A DNA stretch of 23,073 nucleotides. Source: an uncultured Eubacteriales bacterium (GTDB lineage: Bacteria; Bacillota; Clostridia; Christensenellales; CAG-917). The notes under the pieces were generated by a model. It ran no database searches. It saw only the letters and a program-made list of their open reading frames with translations, and was not told the DNA's origin. A program made the translations under genes and the position numbers. This document shows, in pieces, positions 16,239 to 22,730 of the stretch (positions are counted from its first letter, which is position 1; each line of letters opens with the position of its first letter). Location of the stretch: positions 1 to 23,073 of the forward strand of contig URIX01000029.1 of assembly GCA_900547975.1 (NCBI GenBank), read 5' to 3'.

Positions 16239-17234
16239 TCAATCGAAAACAAACTCGTTGATTTTGTCCAGCATTTTCTCGTTGTTTGAAAAGTCCATCG
16301 CAGGCACGAATATATTCTCGACTTTCATATGCGCTTCCCTTGCCTTGTTGAGCCTTTCCACCGCAAACGCCGTTTGCATAATCGCGTTGTTCGCCTCCTC
16401 TATACTGTCGTCCTTGTTGAATCTTTCGCCGAACACGCCCAAGTCAACGATTGAATCGTTTGCAAAATGCCCCGCGTTCTCGACGTACGCCACGTCGCCG
16501 CACGCGATACCCTCACAGGTTTTCGGGTCGAGCGGCGAAAGGAAAAGCGTCAAACCTTTGCGAAGTCTGCTTATCTCGTCGAACAACACTTTCTTTGCGT
16601 ATGCGCAACCTTTGACTAGCACCACCTTCTTGCCGCGCAAGTGGTCGAAGTATTCGCTCTCGCCCGCAGGGCATATGGCACGTGCAAACAGCGACCTGTT
16701 TTTGTCCGTCACGGGTTTCAAATCTCTTGCGACAGATGACGCGTACGCTCGGATTTTGTCCTCGTCAACGCCTTGCTTCTCTATCTCGAATTGATTGTAC
16801 AAATGACACAATGCAGACTTTAAGTGTTGATATACGCGCATAAAGTGTTGTTTTTTGCATTTCATATACTTTTCGATGTCTTGTCGCATTCCTTTGAGTT
16901 TGCTCTCGTCAAGGCTTTGAGCAAGGTCGAAAATAACGTCCTTTATCACGGGAATATCCACGCCGCTCGCGTGCGGCGCAGTCGCGTCCACGACCGCCGC
17001 TTTCTTGTCTTTGAGATATATTCCGTCAAGACTTTGCGGGTCGCCCGAACAAAACCACAATTCGTAATCCAGTCCCATTGCCTTTGCTTTCTTTGCTATT
17101 TTCTTCAATAACGACGACTTTCCCGTGCCGCTTCCGCCTTTGAGAAGCACCGTTTTGTTTGTCGATTTCAGTTCGTTTTCATACAAATTGAAAAAGCCGT
17201 ATCCGCTGTTGTTTCCCAAAAAATATCTTTCCAT
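16239..17234 (-). CDS. P-loop ATPase, PRK06851 type, with a degenerate second half
   Basis: A 331-residue soluble protein. Walker A is clear: LLKGGSGTGKSSLLKKI (31-46), followed by SLDGIYLKDKKAAVVDATAPH (69-88 and on), the pattern I remember from the PRK06851 family of uncharacterised nucleotide-binding proteins in spore-forming Firmicutes. The C-terminal half repeats the plan: VVLVKGCAYAKKVLFDEI (204-221) and then SPLDPKTCEGIACGDVAYVENAGHF, aligning with the first half, but with the Walker A glycines and lysine-serine lost (GCAYAKK). So only one site should bind ATP. The start is the ATG at 17234 with GAGGTG four bases upstream rather than the GTG at 17240. Divergent from dpaA, and the family's distribution suggests a sporulation role; the substrate is unknown. 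Confidence 0.8.
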   Translation of the reverse strand: MERYFLGNNSGYGFFNLYENELKSTNKTVLLKGGSGTGKSSLLKKIAKKAKAMGLDYELWFCSGDPQSLDGIYLKDKKAAVVDATAPHASGVDIPVIKDVIFDLAQSLDESKLKGMRQDIEKYMKCKKQHFMRVYQHLKSALCHLYNQFEIEKQGVDEDKIRAYASSVARDLKPVTDKNRSLFARAICPAGESEYFDHLRGKKVVLVKGCAYAKKVLFDEISRLRKGLTLFLSPLDPKTCEGIACGDVAYVENAGHFANDSIVDLGVFGERFNKDDSIEEANNAIMQTAFAVERLNKAREAHMKVENIFVPAMDFSNNEKMLDKINEFVFD

Positions 17235-17281
17235 ACACACCTCGCTACATACTATGTGCGCCTCGTTTTCGAGTGTGCATT

Positions 17282-17310
17282 AACTCATTTTCAAAAGGTT
17301 GCATAACATA
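17282..17310 (+). promoter_or_regulatory. Candidate sigma-K promoter of dpaAB
   Basis: CATAACATA (17302-17310) matches the sigma-K -10 consensus CATAnnnTA exactly, with AACT (17282-17285) sixteen bases upstream as a fair match to the mACm -35. Dipicolinate synthase genes are known to be made in the mother cell under sigma-K, so this fits. The start of transcription would fall at or one base beyond the ATG at 17315. Confidence 0.55.
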
Positions 17311-17314
17311 CCGT

Positions 17315-18034
17315 ATGGACAAGAATTTTGCAATCGTACACGAAACGGACGAGAGAATGTTTTATCTCAAATCTATGCTCAAAGGAGTAGTTTTCAAAGT
17401 GCCTACGCACGTCTACGCGCCCAACGTTCTCATCGAGGCAAACACCCTTTCGGCAGTCGAGGACGGCGCGCAAGTGTTTTGCGGCAGAGTAGCAAATGAC
17501 GCCGAAATGCTTGCAAACAGCCGTGATATAACCCTTTTCAGTTACAATCGGAGCGAGCGTTTTCAAGCGGTAAACTCGCGTTTGACTGCAGAAGGCACTC
17601 TGCAAATTATCATCGAACATTCTAAACGTTCCATAGCGGACTGCTACATCTTTATACTGGGTTTCGGGCGCACGGGTGCGGCTGTAGCCAATATATTAGG
17701 CAAACTCGACGTCACCCTCGACGTCGCTTCAACGTCGTCCGTGCGCCCTGCTCACGCGTTCGCAAAGCGCGTGCTCGCAATGAAAAACTTTGATTTTTCA
17801 CCCTACGACGTCGTTATTAACACCGTTCCGTCCCCCATAATCTCTGACAAGGAACTTCTGAGTATGAAAGAGGATTGCGTATATATCGACCTCGCCTCGA
17901 AATCTGCAATAAATCTCGATTATGCGCGATACCTCTCAATCGACGCCGACATATACCCCGCTTTGCCCGCAAAAACCTGTCCGTACAGCGCGGCAAAAGC
18001 AATGCTCGAATACATCGAGGAGGTTAAAGAATGA
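17315..18034 (+). CDS. dpaA: Dipicolinate synthase subunit A (short form)
   Basis: Rossmann-fold subunit (also SpoVFA) of the enzyme that oxidises the DapA product to dipicolinic acid in the mother cell for import into the forespore. Recognised by the order LTAEGTLQ (about 90-97), FILGFGRTG (113-121), VINTVPSPII (167-176), DLASKSA and PALPAKTCPYSAAKAML. Several positions differ from the classical enzyme, which I recall reads LASRPGG and PGLPGxxAPKTAG there. At 239 residues it is about 55 shorter than the roughly 300 of Bacillus, mainly in the N-terminal third. The start is MDKNFAIVHE at 17315; the open frame before it is not family-like. No Shine-Dalgarno at proper distance (AAAAGG is 16 bases away). 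It overlaps dpaB by four bases (ATGA). Confidence 0.88.
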   Translation: MDKNFAIVHETDERMFYLKSMLKGVVFKVPTHVYAPNVLIEANTLSAVEDGAQVFCGRVANDAEMLANSRDITLFSYNRSERFQAVNSRLTAEGTLQIIIEHSKRSIADCYIFILGFGRTGAAVANILGKLDVTLDVASTSSVRPAHAFAKRVLAMKNFDFSPYDVVINTVPSPIISDKELLSMKEDCVYIDLASKSAINLDYARYLSIDADIYPALPAKTCPYSAAKAMLEYIEEVKE

Positions 18035-18594
18035 AAAAAATCGGTCTTTGCATAACAGGCTCGTTTTGCACGTTTTCAAACTTGCTTAAAGCCGTAGACA
18101 AACTGATAAACGCCGGATACGATATAATCCCCGTGTTCAGTTACAACGTATCAAGCCTTGACACGCGCTTTTACAAGCAAGCGGATTTTGAAAAACTGAT
18201 AGTCGAAAAAACGGGCAAAACGCCCGTGAAAACCATTGTGGAAGCGGAAACTATCACAAAATCGGGCATAGAACTTATGCTCGTTGCGCCTTGCACGGGC
18301 AATACCCTTGCCAAAATCGTGAACGGTATAACAGACACTCCCACCACTATGGCGGTGAAAGCGACCCTTCGCACAAACAAACCCGTCGTTTTGTCAATAT
18401 CCTCAAACGACGCGCTCGGCGCAAACGCGCAAAACGTCGGCATCGCACTCAACACTAAAAATCTGTATCTCGTTCCCTTCGGTCAGGACGCACCGACAAA
18501 CAAGCCTCATTCACTCATTGCAGACACAACGCTCATTTTGCCGACGATTGAGAAGGCACTCGTCCGCGAACAGATTCAACCGATAATTCTGTAA
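18031..18594 (+). CDS. dpaB: Dipicolinate synthase subunit B, flavoprotein-like
   Basis: The 187-residue partner of DpaA (SpoVFB), of the flavoprotein (HFCD-like) fold. Visible are the N-terminal IGLCITGSFCTF (4-15), the VAPCTGNTLAKIVNGITDTPTT segment typical of this family (its PCTGNT and DTP contacts), and ISSNDALGANAQNV, close to known DpaB. Normal length. GGAGG lies seven bases before the ATG, and ATGA overlap with dpaA makes the pair a coupled two-gene operon. The substrate comes from dapA. Confidence 0.94.
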   Translation: MKKIGLCITGSFCTFSNLLKAVDKLINAGYDIIPVFSYNVSSLDTRFYKQADFEKLIVEKTGKTPVKTIVEAETITKSGIELMLVAPCTGNTLAKIVNGITDTPTTMAVKATLRTNKPVVLSISSNDALGANAQNVGIALNTKNLYLVPFGQDAPTNKPHSLIADTTLILPTIEKALVREQIQPIIL

Positions 18595-18712
18595 AAAACC
18601 GCAAGTGCGAACATAAAACACACCGCTCGGACTCTACCGAAAACGTAAATTCATACCGAATATATCTTTGCGGAAGCGTTCAAAAACAAAAATCCGGTAT
18701 TTTCGATATAAT

Positions 18713-18757
18713 AATCAAATAAAAAAAGCACTCGACGAGTGCTTTTTTTATTTGATT
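18713..18757. terminator. Bidirectional terminator, 45-base perfect palindrome
   Basis: A 22-base arm (18713-18734) is exactly complementary to 18736-18757 around a single central A, with core GCACTCG/CGAGTGC and A/T runs outside. It ends dpaAB on the plus strand and the small lipoprotein gene on the minus strand. The remaining intergenic bases 18595-18712 show nothing else. Confidence 0.92.
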
Positions 18758-18767
18758 GATAACTCAA

Positions 18768-19118
18768 TTATTTTGCTGCTTTGACGCCTGCTGCGGTGCC
18801 GTAGTAAACGATCGAGCCAACTCTTTCAACAACGACTTTCAAGCTGCCTAATCCAAAAGTAGGAACTTTGCTTTCGAATTCTTTTGCATCATCGGTCTTT
18901 GCAAACTTAACAACGGTAACCGTATCGGTGCCTTTGACGCCGACAACGCCCCATTCTGCGCCATCTTCTTTTGCTTCGTCAGCGCTCATAGAGGTAACGG
19001 TGTAGCCTGCTTTTTCGAGTTTCTTCTCATAGCTTTCTGCGTTGCAAGCAACGAGGCAGATTCCGAGAATTGCAACAAGTGCGACGACTGCTACGACAGC
19101 CATAACTTTTTTGCTCAT
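18768..19118 (-). CDS. Small lipoprotein of unknown function
   Basis: 116 residues, with an N-terminal lysine pair, a hydrophobic core (VMAVVAVVALVAILGICL) and lipobox LVAC with C25 as the lipidated residue. The mature domain of about 90 residues begins as a charged helix (ESYEKKLEKAGYTV) and continues with short strands and an alternating Val/Lys pattern, a compact alpha/beta fold that I cannot assign. GGAGG lies ten bases before the ATG. The promoter is exact sigma-A consensus with a 17-base spacer, so this should be one of the strongest expressed genes in the window. It is followed by a terminator and is not in an operon. Confidence 0.88.
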   Translation of the reverse strand: MSKKVMAVVAVVALVAILGICLVACNAESYEKKLEKAGYTVTSMSADEAKEDGAEWGVVGVKGTDTVTVVKFAKTDDAKEFESKVPTFGLGSLKVVVERVGSIVYYGTAAGVKAAK

Positions 19119-19154
19119 AGTTCTTTGTCCTCCATAGGATTAAATTGTGCTTTC

Positions 19155-19183
19155 ATTATATTAAACTTAGATTAAAATGTCAA
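19155..19183 (-). promoter_or_regulatory. Perfect consensus sigma-A promoter of the small lipoprotein gene
   Basis: Minus strand TTGACA (19178-19183), 17 bases, TATAAT (19155-19160): all twelve positions match. Transcript start expected near 19148, giving a 30-base leader with GGAGG. Confidence 0.92.
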
Positions 19184-19227
19184 ATAATAATTATATAACA
19201 ATACAATTGTCGTTTTTATCGTACATT

Positions 19228-20682
19228 TTATTCGTTTTTACACTCTTTGAGGCTTTTGTCCGCAACGCCATACTCGACGTATTCGCCGTCGCTATTCGGC
19301 TTTTCCGAAACATATTCGGGCGTGCCCTTTTCAAGCCGTTCTTCGACTTTCCATTCTTTGAGTTGCTTTATATACAGCGCAAGTCCGATTATCGTCGTTA
19401 TGGTTTCGGACACGGGGAAAGCAATCCACGTGTAGTCCAAACCGATAAACGAAAACGCGTAAAACAGCGGCATAAGTCCCAAAACCTGACGTATTATCGA
19501 AAGCGCAATGCTCGGCACGGATTTGCCTATCGCTTGGAAAAACATCGGTATCATCAACGAAAACACGACGGGTATAAAACTCGAACCGATGATTCTGAAC
19601 GCCGTTTGCCCGATTTCAAGCACCTTTTCGTCCTTTGAAAACAGTCCGATAAAGAATTTCGGAAACGCCTCGAAACATATTATACCCACTATCATTCCGA
19701 TTGCGGTAATAATCATCGCGTCGTTTGAAACCTTTTTCGCGCGCGTGAAATTGTGCTGTGCGTAGTTATAACTTATCACGGGCACCATACACGTTTGAAG
19801 TCCGAACATCGGAATGAAGAAGAACGTCTGCAATTTGTAATACAATCCGAGCACCGTAACCGCCTCGTCGCAGAATTTCGTCAAAATCGCGTTGAGCACG
19901 ACGATGTACACGACGTACATCATTTGCATAACGATGGACGGCAGAGCAAGATTGTATATGTTTTTGGTAAGTTCCACGGCGTTTCTGAATTTCGGCGGCT
20001 TGTGTATGCCCTTTACGCATACGATGATTGCAGACAAAAACTGTCCCGTAATTGTCGCTATCGCCGCACCGAGTACGCCCATAGGCTTCAACGCGCCCGC
20101 GCCGAATATAAACAGCCAGTCGAGAAGTATATTCGTTCCCGCGCCTGCAAGTTGCGCTATCATCGGAACGACCATATTGCCGTGCGATTGATGCACTTTC
20201 GACCATACGCCTTCCAAAAACGTGCCGAGCGAGCCGATACACACCACCATCCCGTATTGATAGGCGTATTCGATTGCTTCGGGTGCGTTTGCCATCGCGC
20301 GTATGTACGGTTTCATTATAAGCGCGCTTACGCCTGCAAAAATCGCCCACATCAAAACCGCAAGCACCATTCCCGTGCCCGCCGTCGCCTTCGCTTTTGC
20401 GACTTCGCCGCGCGCGTACAGCCTCGACATATATGTGTTTACGCCAACGCCGGTGCCGACCGCAAGCGCGGTTATGACGAGTTGAAGCGGATATATCACC
20501 GAAAGCGCGGTTAGACCGTGCCCCGAATACTGCCCGACAAATAGGCTGTCAACGATGTTGTACAGCGACAAAACCAACTGCGACAACATCACGGGCGGCG
20601 ATATTTTCAGCAAAATTTTCCAAACGCTTTCCGTTCCGAAAAATTCCGCTTCGTTTTCGATTTTTGCTCTTTTGTTTGACAT
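19228..20682 (-). CDS. MATE family multidrug/sodium exporter
   Basis: 484 residues, twelve hydrophobic segments in two similar halves. The N-terminal PPVMLSQLVLSLYNIVDSLFVGQY (around 30-53) and LTALSVIYPLQLVITALAVGTGVGVN are the standard MATE opening, and TGQFLSAIIVCVKGI plus AQLAGAGTNILLDWLFIFG are familiar internal elements. It would use a sodium or proton gradient to export cationic compounds; the substrate cannot be predicted. The ribosome site is weak (GGATAA). The acidic N-terminal 15 residues and the charged tail face the cytoplasm. Has its own promoter; no clear terminator at its 3' end, so some reading into the small lipoprotein gene downstream is possible. Confidence 0.93.
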   Translation of the reverse strand: MSNKRAKIENEAEFFGTESVWKILLKISPPVMLSQLVLSLYNIVDSLFVGQYSGHGLTALSVIYPLQLVITALAVGTGVGVNTYMSRLYARGEVAKAKATAGTGMVLAVLMWAIFAGVSALIMKPYIRAMANAPEAIEYAYQYGMVVCIGSLGTFLEGVWSKVHQSHGNMVVPMIAQLAGAGTNILLDWLFIFGAGALKPMGVLGAAIATITGQFLSAIIVCVKGIHKPPKFRNAVELTKNIYNLALPSIVMQMMYVVYIVVLNAILTKFCDEAVTVLGLYYKLQTFFFIPMFGLQTCMVPVISYNYAQHNFTRAKKVSNDAMIITAIGMIVGIICFEAFPKFFIGLFSKDEKVLEIGQTAFRIIGSSFIPVVFSLMIPMFFQAIGKSVPSIALSIIRQVLGLMPLFYAFSFIGLDYTWIAFPVSETITTIIGLALYIKQLKEWKVEERLEKGTPEYVSEKPNSDGEYVEYGVADKSLKECKNE

Positions 20683-20722
20683 AATTCGTTATCCGATTTG
20701 CCGTTTTTATAGCGGCATATGG

Positions 20723-20751
20723 ATTATACGACATCGTATTTGCAAAAGCAA
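20723..20751 (-). promoter_or_regulatory. Promoter of the MATE exporter gene
   Basis: Minus strand TTGCTT (20746-20751), 17 bases, TATAAT (20723-20728). Transcript start near 20716, which is also the first base of a small hairpin GCCG...CGGC (20716-20700) at the 5' end of a leader of about 34 bases. Confidence 0.65.
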
Positions 20752-20762
20752 TCAAAACGACG

Positions 20763-20789
20763 AAAAATAGGCGCGTTATTGCGCCTATT
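20763..20789 (-). terminator. Terminator of the GNAT / cysteine hydrolase unit
   Basis: Minus strand AATAGGCGC (20789-20781) pairs with GCGCCTATT (20774-20766) across a six-base loop, followed by a T run at 20767-20763. Lies 34 bases beyond the hydrolase stop. Confidence 0.85.
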
Positions 20790-20822
20790 CAAAACGAATT
20801 TTGTATTAATATCATACTTCCG

Positions 20823-21317
20823 TCATAGATTTTTTTCAAAATCCGCAACCGAGAGCAATTCACAGCCTTTGCTTTCGTAATACTTCAACATCTCGTCGAT
20901 TTTCGACTTGTCGTAACTCGTTACGCAATCGGACAAAACGTGCACGGTATATCCGCATTTCGTCATATTGAAACACGTCGATTTTACGCACGCCGTCGCG
21001 TCTGCGCCGCAGACGTAAAACTCGTTTATGCCGTTTTCTTCTATAAACTTAACGAATCCCTCGCTTGTCAAAGCGTTTCCTTTCGTTTTTACGAAAACGT
21101 TGTCCGAAACGACGTCGAGTTCTGGCACGAACGCTTCGCCTCTCGTTCCCGCCTTAAACGTCCTCGTTCCTTCGCTAATATTGTTTTGCTTGATGTATAC
21201 GACAATCAAACCGCTGTTTTTTGCGATTTCTATCGCCTTATTAACGTTGCCGATTATATCTCTATAATTCTTCGTTATATCGTTTTGTAAGTCGATAACG
21301 GCCAAAGATTTATTCAT
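20823..21317 (-). CDS. Isochorismatase-like cysteine hydrolase
   Basis: 164 residues of the isochorismatase/nicotinamidase superfamily, which hydrolyses amide or ether bonds through a Cys-Lys-Asp triad. D9 in VIDLQND, K77 or K79 in VKTKGNAL and C110 in CGADATACVKST are at the family spacing. The protein is shorter than nicotinamidases (about 180-210 residues) and lacks an obvious metal-binding DxHxxxH motif, so PncA activity is unlikely. The substrate is unknown. A GAGGTGAG ribosome site stands just before the ATG. It follows the GNAT gene by 50 bases with no clear promoter between, so they are probably co-transcribed. Confidence 0.87.
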   Translation of the reverse strand: MNKSLAVIDLQNDITKNYRDIIGNVNKAIEIAKNSGLIVVYIKQNNISEGTRTFKAGTRGEAFVPELDVVSDNVFVKTKGNALTSEGFVKFIEENGINEFYVCGADATACVKSTCFNMTKCGYTVHVLSDCVTSYDKSKIDEMLKYYESKGCELLSVADFEKNL

Positions 21318-21367
21318 TTCTCACCTCAAAATCATTGTTTTTGTCCAAATATTCTCAAAAAATGTTT

Positions 21368-21838
21368 TCAAAGGATATATTCCATTTGGGTTTCTTTCGG
21401 AAACATTCCCATTTTATCATAGAACGCGCGTGCGGAATTATTGCCTTCCCACACGTTGAGCGTAACGTCATAGCAACCGTTTTCGCGAGCGTAACCGATG
21501 GCAAATTCGTACAAAGCCTTGCCAACGCCTTGTCCTCTTGCGCCTTCTTCAATGCACAAATCGTCAATAAACAACGACTTAAAATCCTTGTAAACTTTCA
21601 CTTGCTCGTAATCGCGCACACTGCAAAACAAGTGACCGAGAACGTTTCCCTCATCGTCAACCGCCACGAATACGGGCGTAGACTCGTTCAAGATTATCTT
21701 GTCAAACTTCCCCTCGTAGTATTTGACGGCATTTTCGATAAATATGTCCGGTCTTAACTTTTGGTGCAGATTGTTCACTTCAACGAGCAGTCTTTCAACG
21801 CCTTTATAATCGTTTGCATTTGCTTTCCTGATAATCAT
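21368..21838 (-). CDS. GNAT family N-acetyltransferase
   Basis: 156 residues with the complete GNAT pattern: N-terminal IRKANANDYKGVERLL, motif A ending EEGARGQGVGKALYEFA (acetyl-CoA pyrophosphate loop RGQGVGKA), and the C-terminal LNVWEGNNSARAFYDKMGM. It transfers an acetyl group from acetyl-CoA to an unknown amine. The neighbouring hydrolase could act on the same small molecule. GGTGG lies close before the ATG. Confidence 0.92.
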   Translation of the reverse strand: MIIRKANANDYKGVERLLVEVNNLHQKLRPDIFIENAVKYYEGKFDKIILNESTPVFVAVDDEGNVLGHLFCSVRDYEQVKVYKDFKSLFIDDLCIEEGARGQGVGKALYEFAIGYARENGCYDVTLNVWEGNNSARAFYDKMGMFPKETQMEYIL

Positions 21839-21888
21839 AATCCACCGTGTATCAAATAAAGATTAGCACTTTATAGTTTAATTATCAT

Positions 21889-21917
21889 AGTTTAGCACCA
21901 AAAAAATTTATATGCAA
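21889..21917 (-). promoter_or_regulatory. Possible promoter of the GNAT gene
   Basis: Minus strand TTGCAT (21912-21917), 17 bases, TAAACT (21889-21894). Moderate match. The -10 lies inside a set of short direct repeats (ATAGTTTA at 21873 and 21887, TTAGCAC at 21863 and 21892). Confidence 0.35.
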
Positions 21918-22066
21918 CACTTAATTTGATAAAATATAATAAATCCAATTACGTATAAAGTTTTACTCTTGTATCGAAAGTTGAAATATCGACTTCGGTA
22001 CATTTTTTTTATAAAGGACAGCGAAAATTGGAAAACGGAACGGAAAGGTATATTGAAACGGTTGCG

Positions 22067-22158
22067 TAGGAAACGTTGTATAAAACAAAAGACATACACG
22101 TTTGTGTATGTCTTTTGTTTTGGAAACCGGCATCTACATATCCTCCCAGGCCGTGTCC
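22067..22158. repeat. 92-base direct repeat, distal copy: 5S 3' fragment plus terminator
   Basis: Identical, base for base, to 22451-22542 (offset 384). On the minus strand it holds the last 33 bases of 5S rRNA (22126-22158) and the downstream hairpin terminator (22082-22121). The 5S part is only a fragment, so this is not a working 5S gene. The stretch 21918-22066 before it shows no gene, only a small imperfect hairpin near 21974-21996. Confidence 0.9.
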
Positions 22159-22450
22159 TCGTCACACTTCGTCTTTTTTCTTGTCATACAAAACTATACG
22201 AAGTGACAATGAAGCGCTTGTTATCCTCTTCACTAAAAAAATAGGGGCTAATTAATCAAGCACATTTTGTATGCCTGCGCTTTCGGACGAGTGCTCCTCT
22301 TTGCAAAATGCCTTTTTATATCAAATATGCATTCCTATTTTGGGCGCACATCGGCTGCTATATATAAATGAGTTTTCGTTGTGCTTAATGTATAACGCCA
22401 TTTTGCAAGTAAAAGGCTGGACACGGCAATCAAGTGTCCGTGCTGAATTT
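22159..22450. other. 292-base insert between the two repeat copies, no gene recognised
   Basis: Contains a long-spaced inverted repeat TTGCAAAATG (22311-22320) / CATTTTGCAA (22399-22408), an imperfect pair built on ACTTCGT and ACGAAGT in the first 60 bases, and at its right end a 13-base GGCTGGACACGGC (22415-22427) that is the 5S sense sequence in inverted orientation, directly followed by a small hairpin (GGACAC 22419-22424 / GTGTCC 22434-22439). A 60-codon open frame at 22271-22453 runs into the repeat and has no ribosome site; I do not call it a gene. No tRNA is seen. Confidence 0.6.
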
Positions 22451-22542
22451 TAGGAAACGTTGTATAAAACAAAAGACATACACGTTTGTGTATGTCTTTT
22501 GTTTTGGAAACCGGCATCTACATATCCTCCCAGGCCGTGTCC
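22451..22542. repeat. 92-base direct repeat, proximal copy (overlaps the intact 5S gene)
   Basis: The same 92 bases as 22067-22158. Here the 5S fragment continues into the complete 5S gene, so this is the original copy. Confidence 0.9.
22466..22505 (-). terminator. rRNA operon terminator
   Basis: Perfect 18-base inverted repeat (22466-22483 and 22488-22505) with a four-base loop, starting five bases after the 5S 3' end and ending in TTTTGTTTT on the minus strand. An exact second copy lies at 22082-22121. Confidence 0.9.
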
Positions 22543-22625
22543 AGCCAAGTACTTTCTGCACAACTGAGCTTAACTTCTGTGTTCGGTATGAGAACAGGTG
22601 GGACCTCAGCGTCATTGACACCGGT
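22510..22625 (-). rRNA. rrf: 5S ribosomal RNA
   Basis: About 116 bases. The ends pair as helix I (ACCGGTGTC with GATGCCGGT, using two G-U pairs), and the universal CCGAACACAGAAGTTAAGC loop is present in the middle, as is the GGCCTGGGAGGA segment near the 3' end. Reads on the minus strand downstream of 23S. End positions are set by helix I and may be off by one or two bases. Confidence 0.95.
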
Positions 22626-22730
22626 AATGGTTTGAAGGCCGTTCCGCTTTCGCGTTTCGTACATTCACAACTGCATAACAATGAGAGTATTTGCTGATTA
22701 AATTAGGATTAGGCAAATCTTGTATTTTTT

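Noticed and set aside
17248..17277. Sigma-K-like box for the P-loop ATPase (CATAGTATG with CACA 17 bases upstream on the minus strand)
   Set aside because: The -10 match is partly explained by a small palindrome (CATA-C-TATG), the last consensus base fails, and the implied transcript start would cut into the GAGGTG ribosome site.
21969..22244. 91-codon plus-strand open frame running through the distal repeat
   Set aside because: It reads through the terminator palindrome and the 5S fragment, has basic low-complexity sequence and no ribosome site or family pattern.
22271..22453. 60-codon plus-strand open frame in the insert
   Set aside because: No ribosome site, ends inside the repeat, and no recognisable domain; most likely chance in a noncoding stretch.
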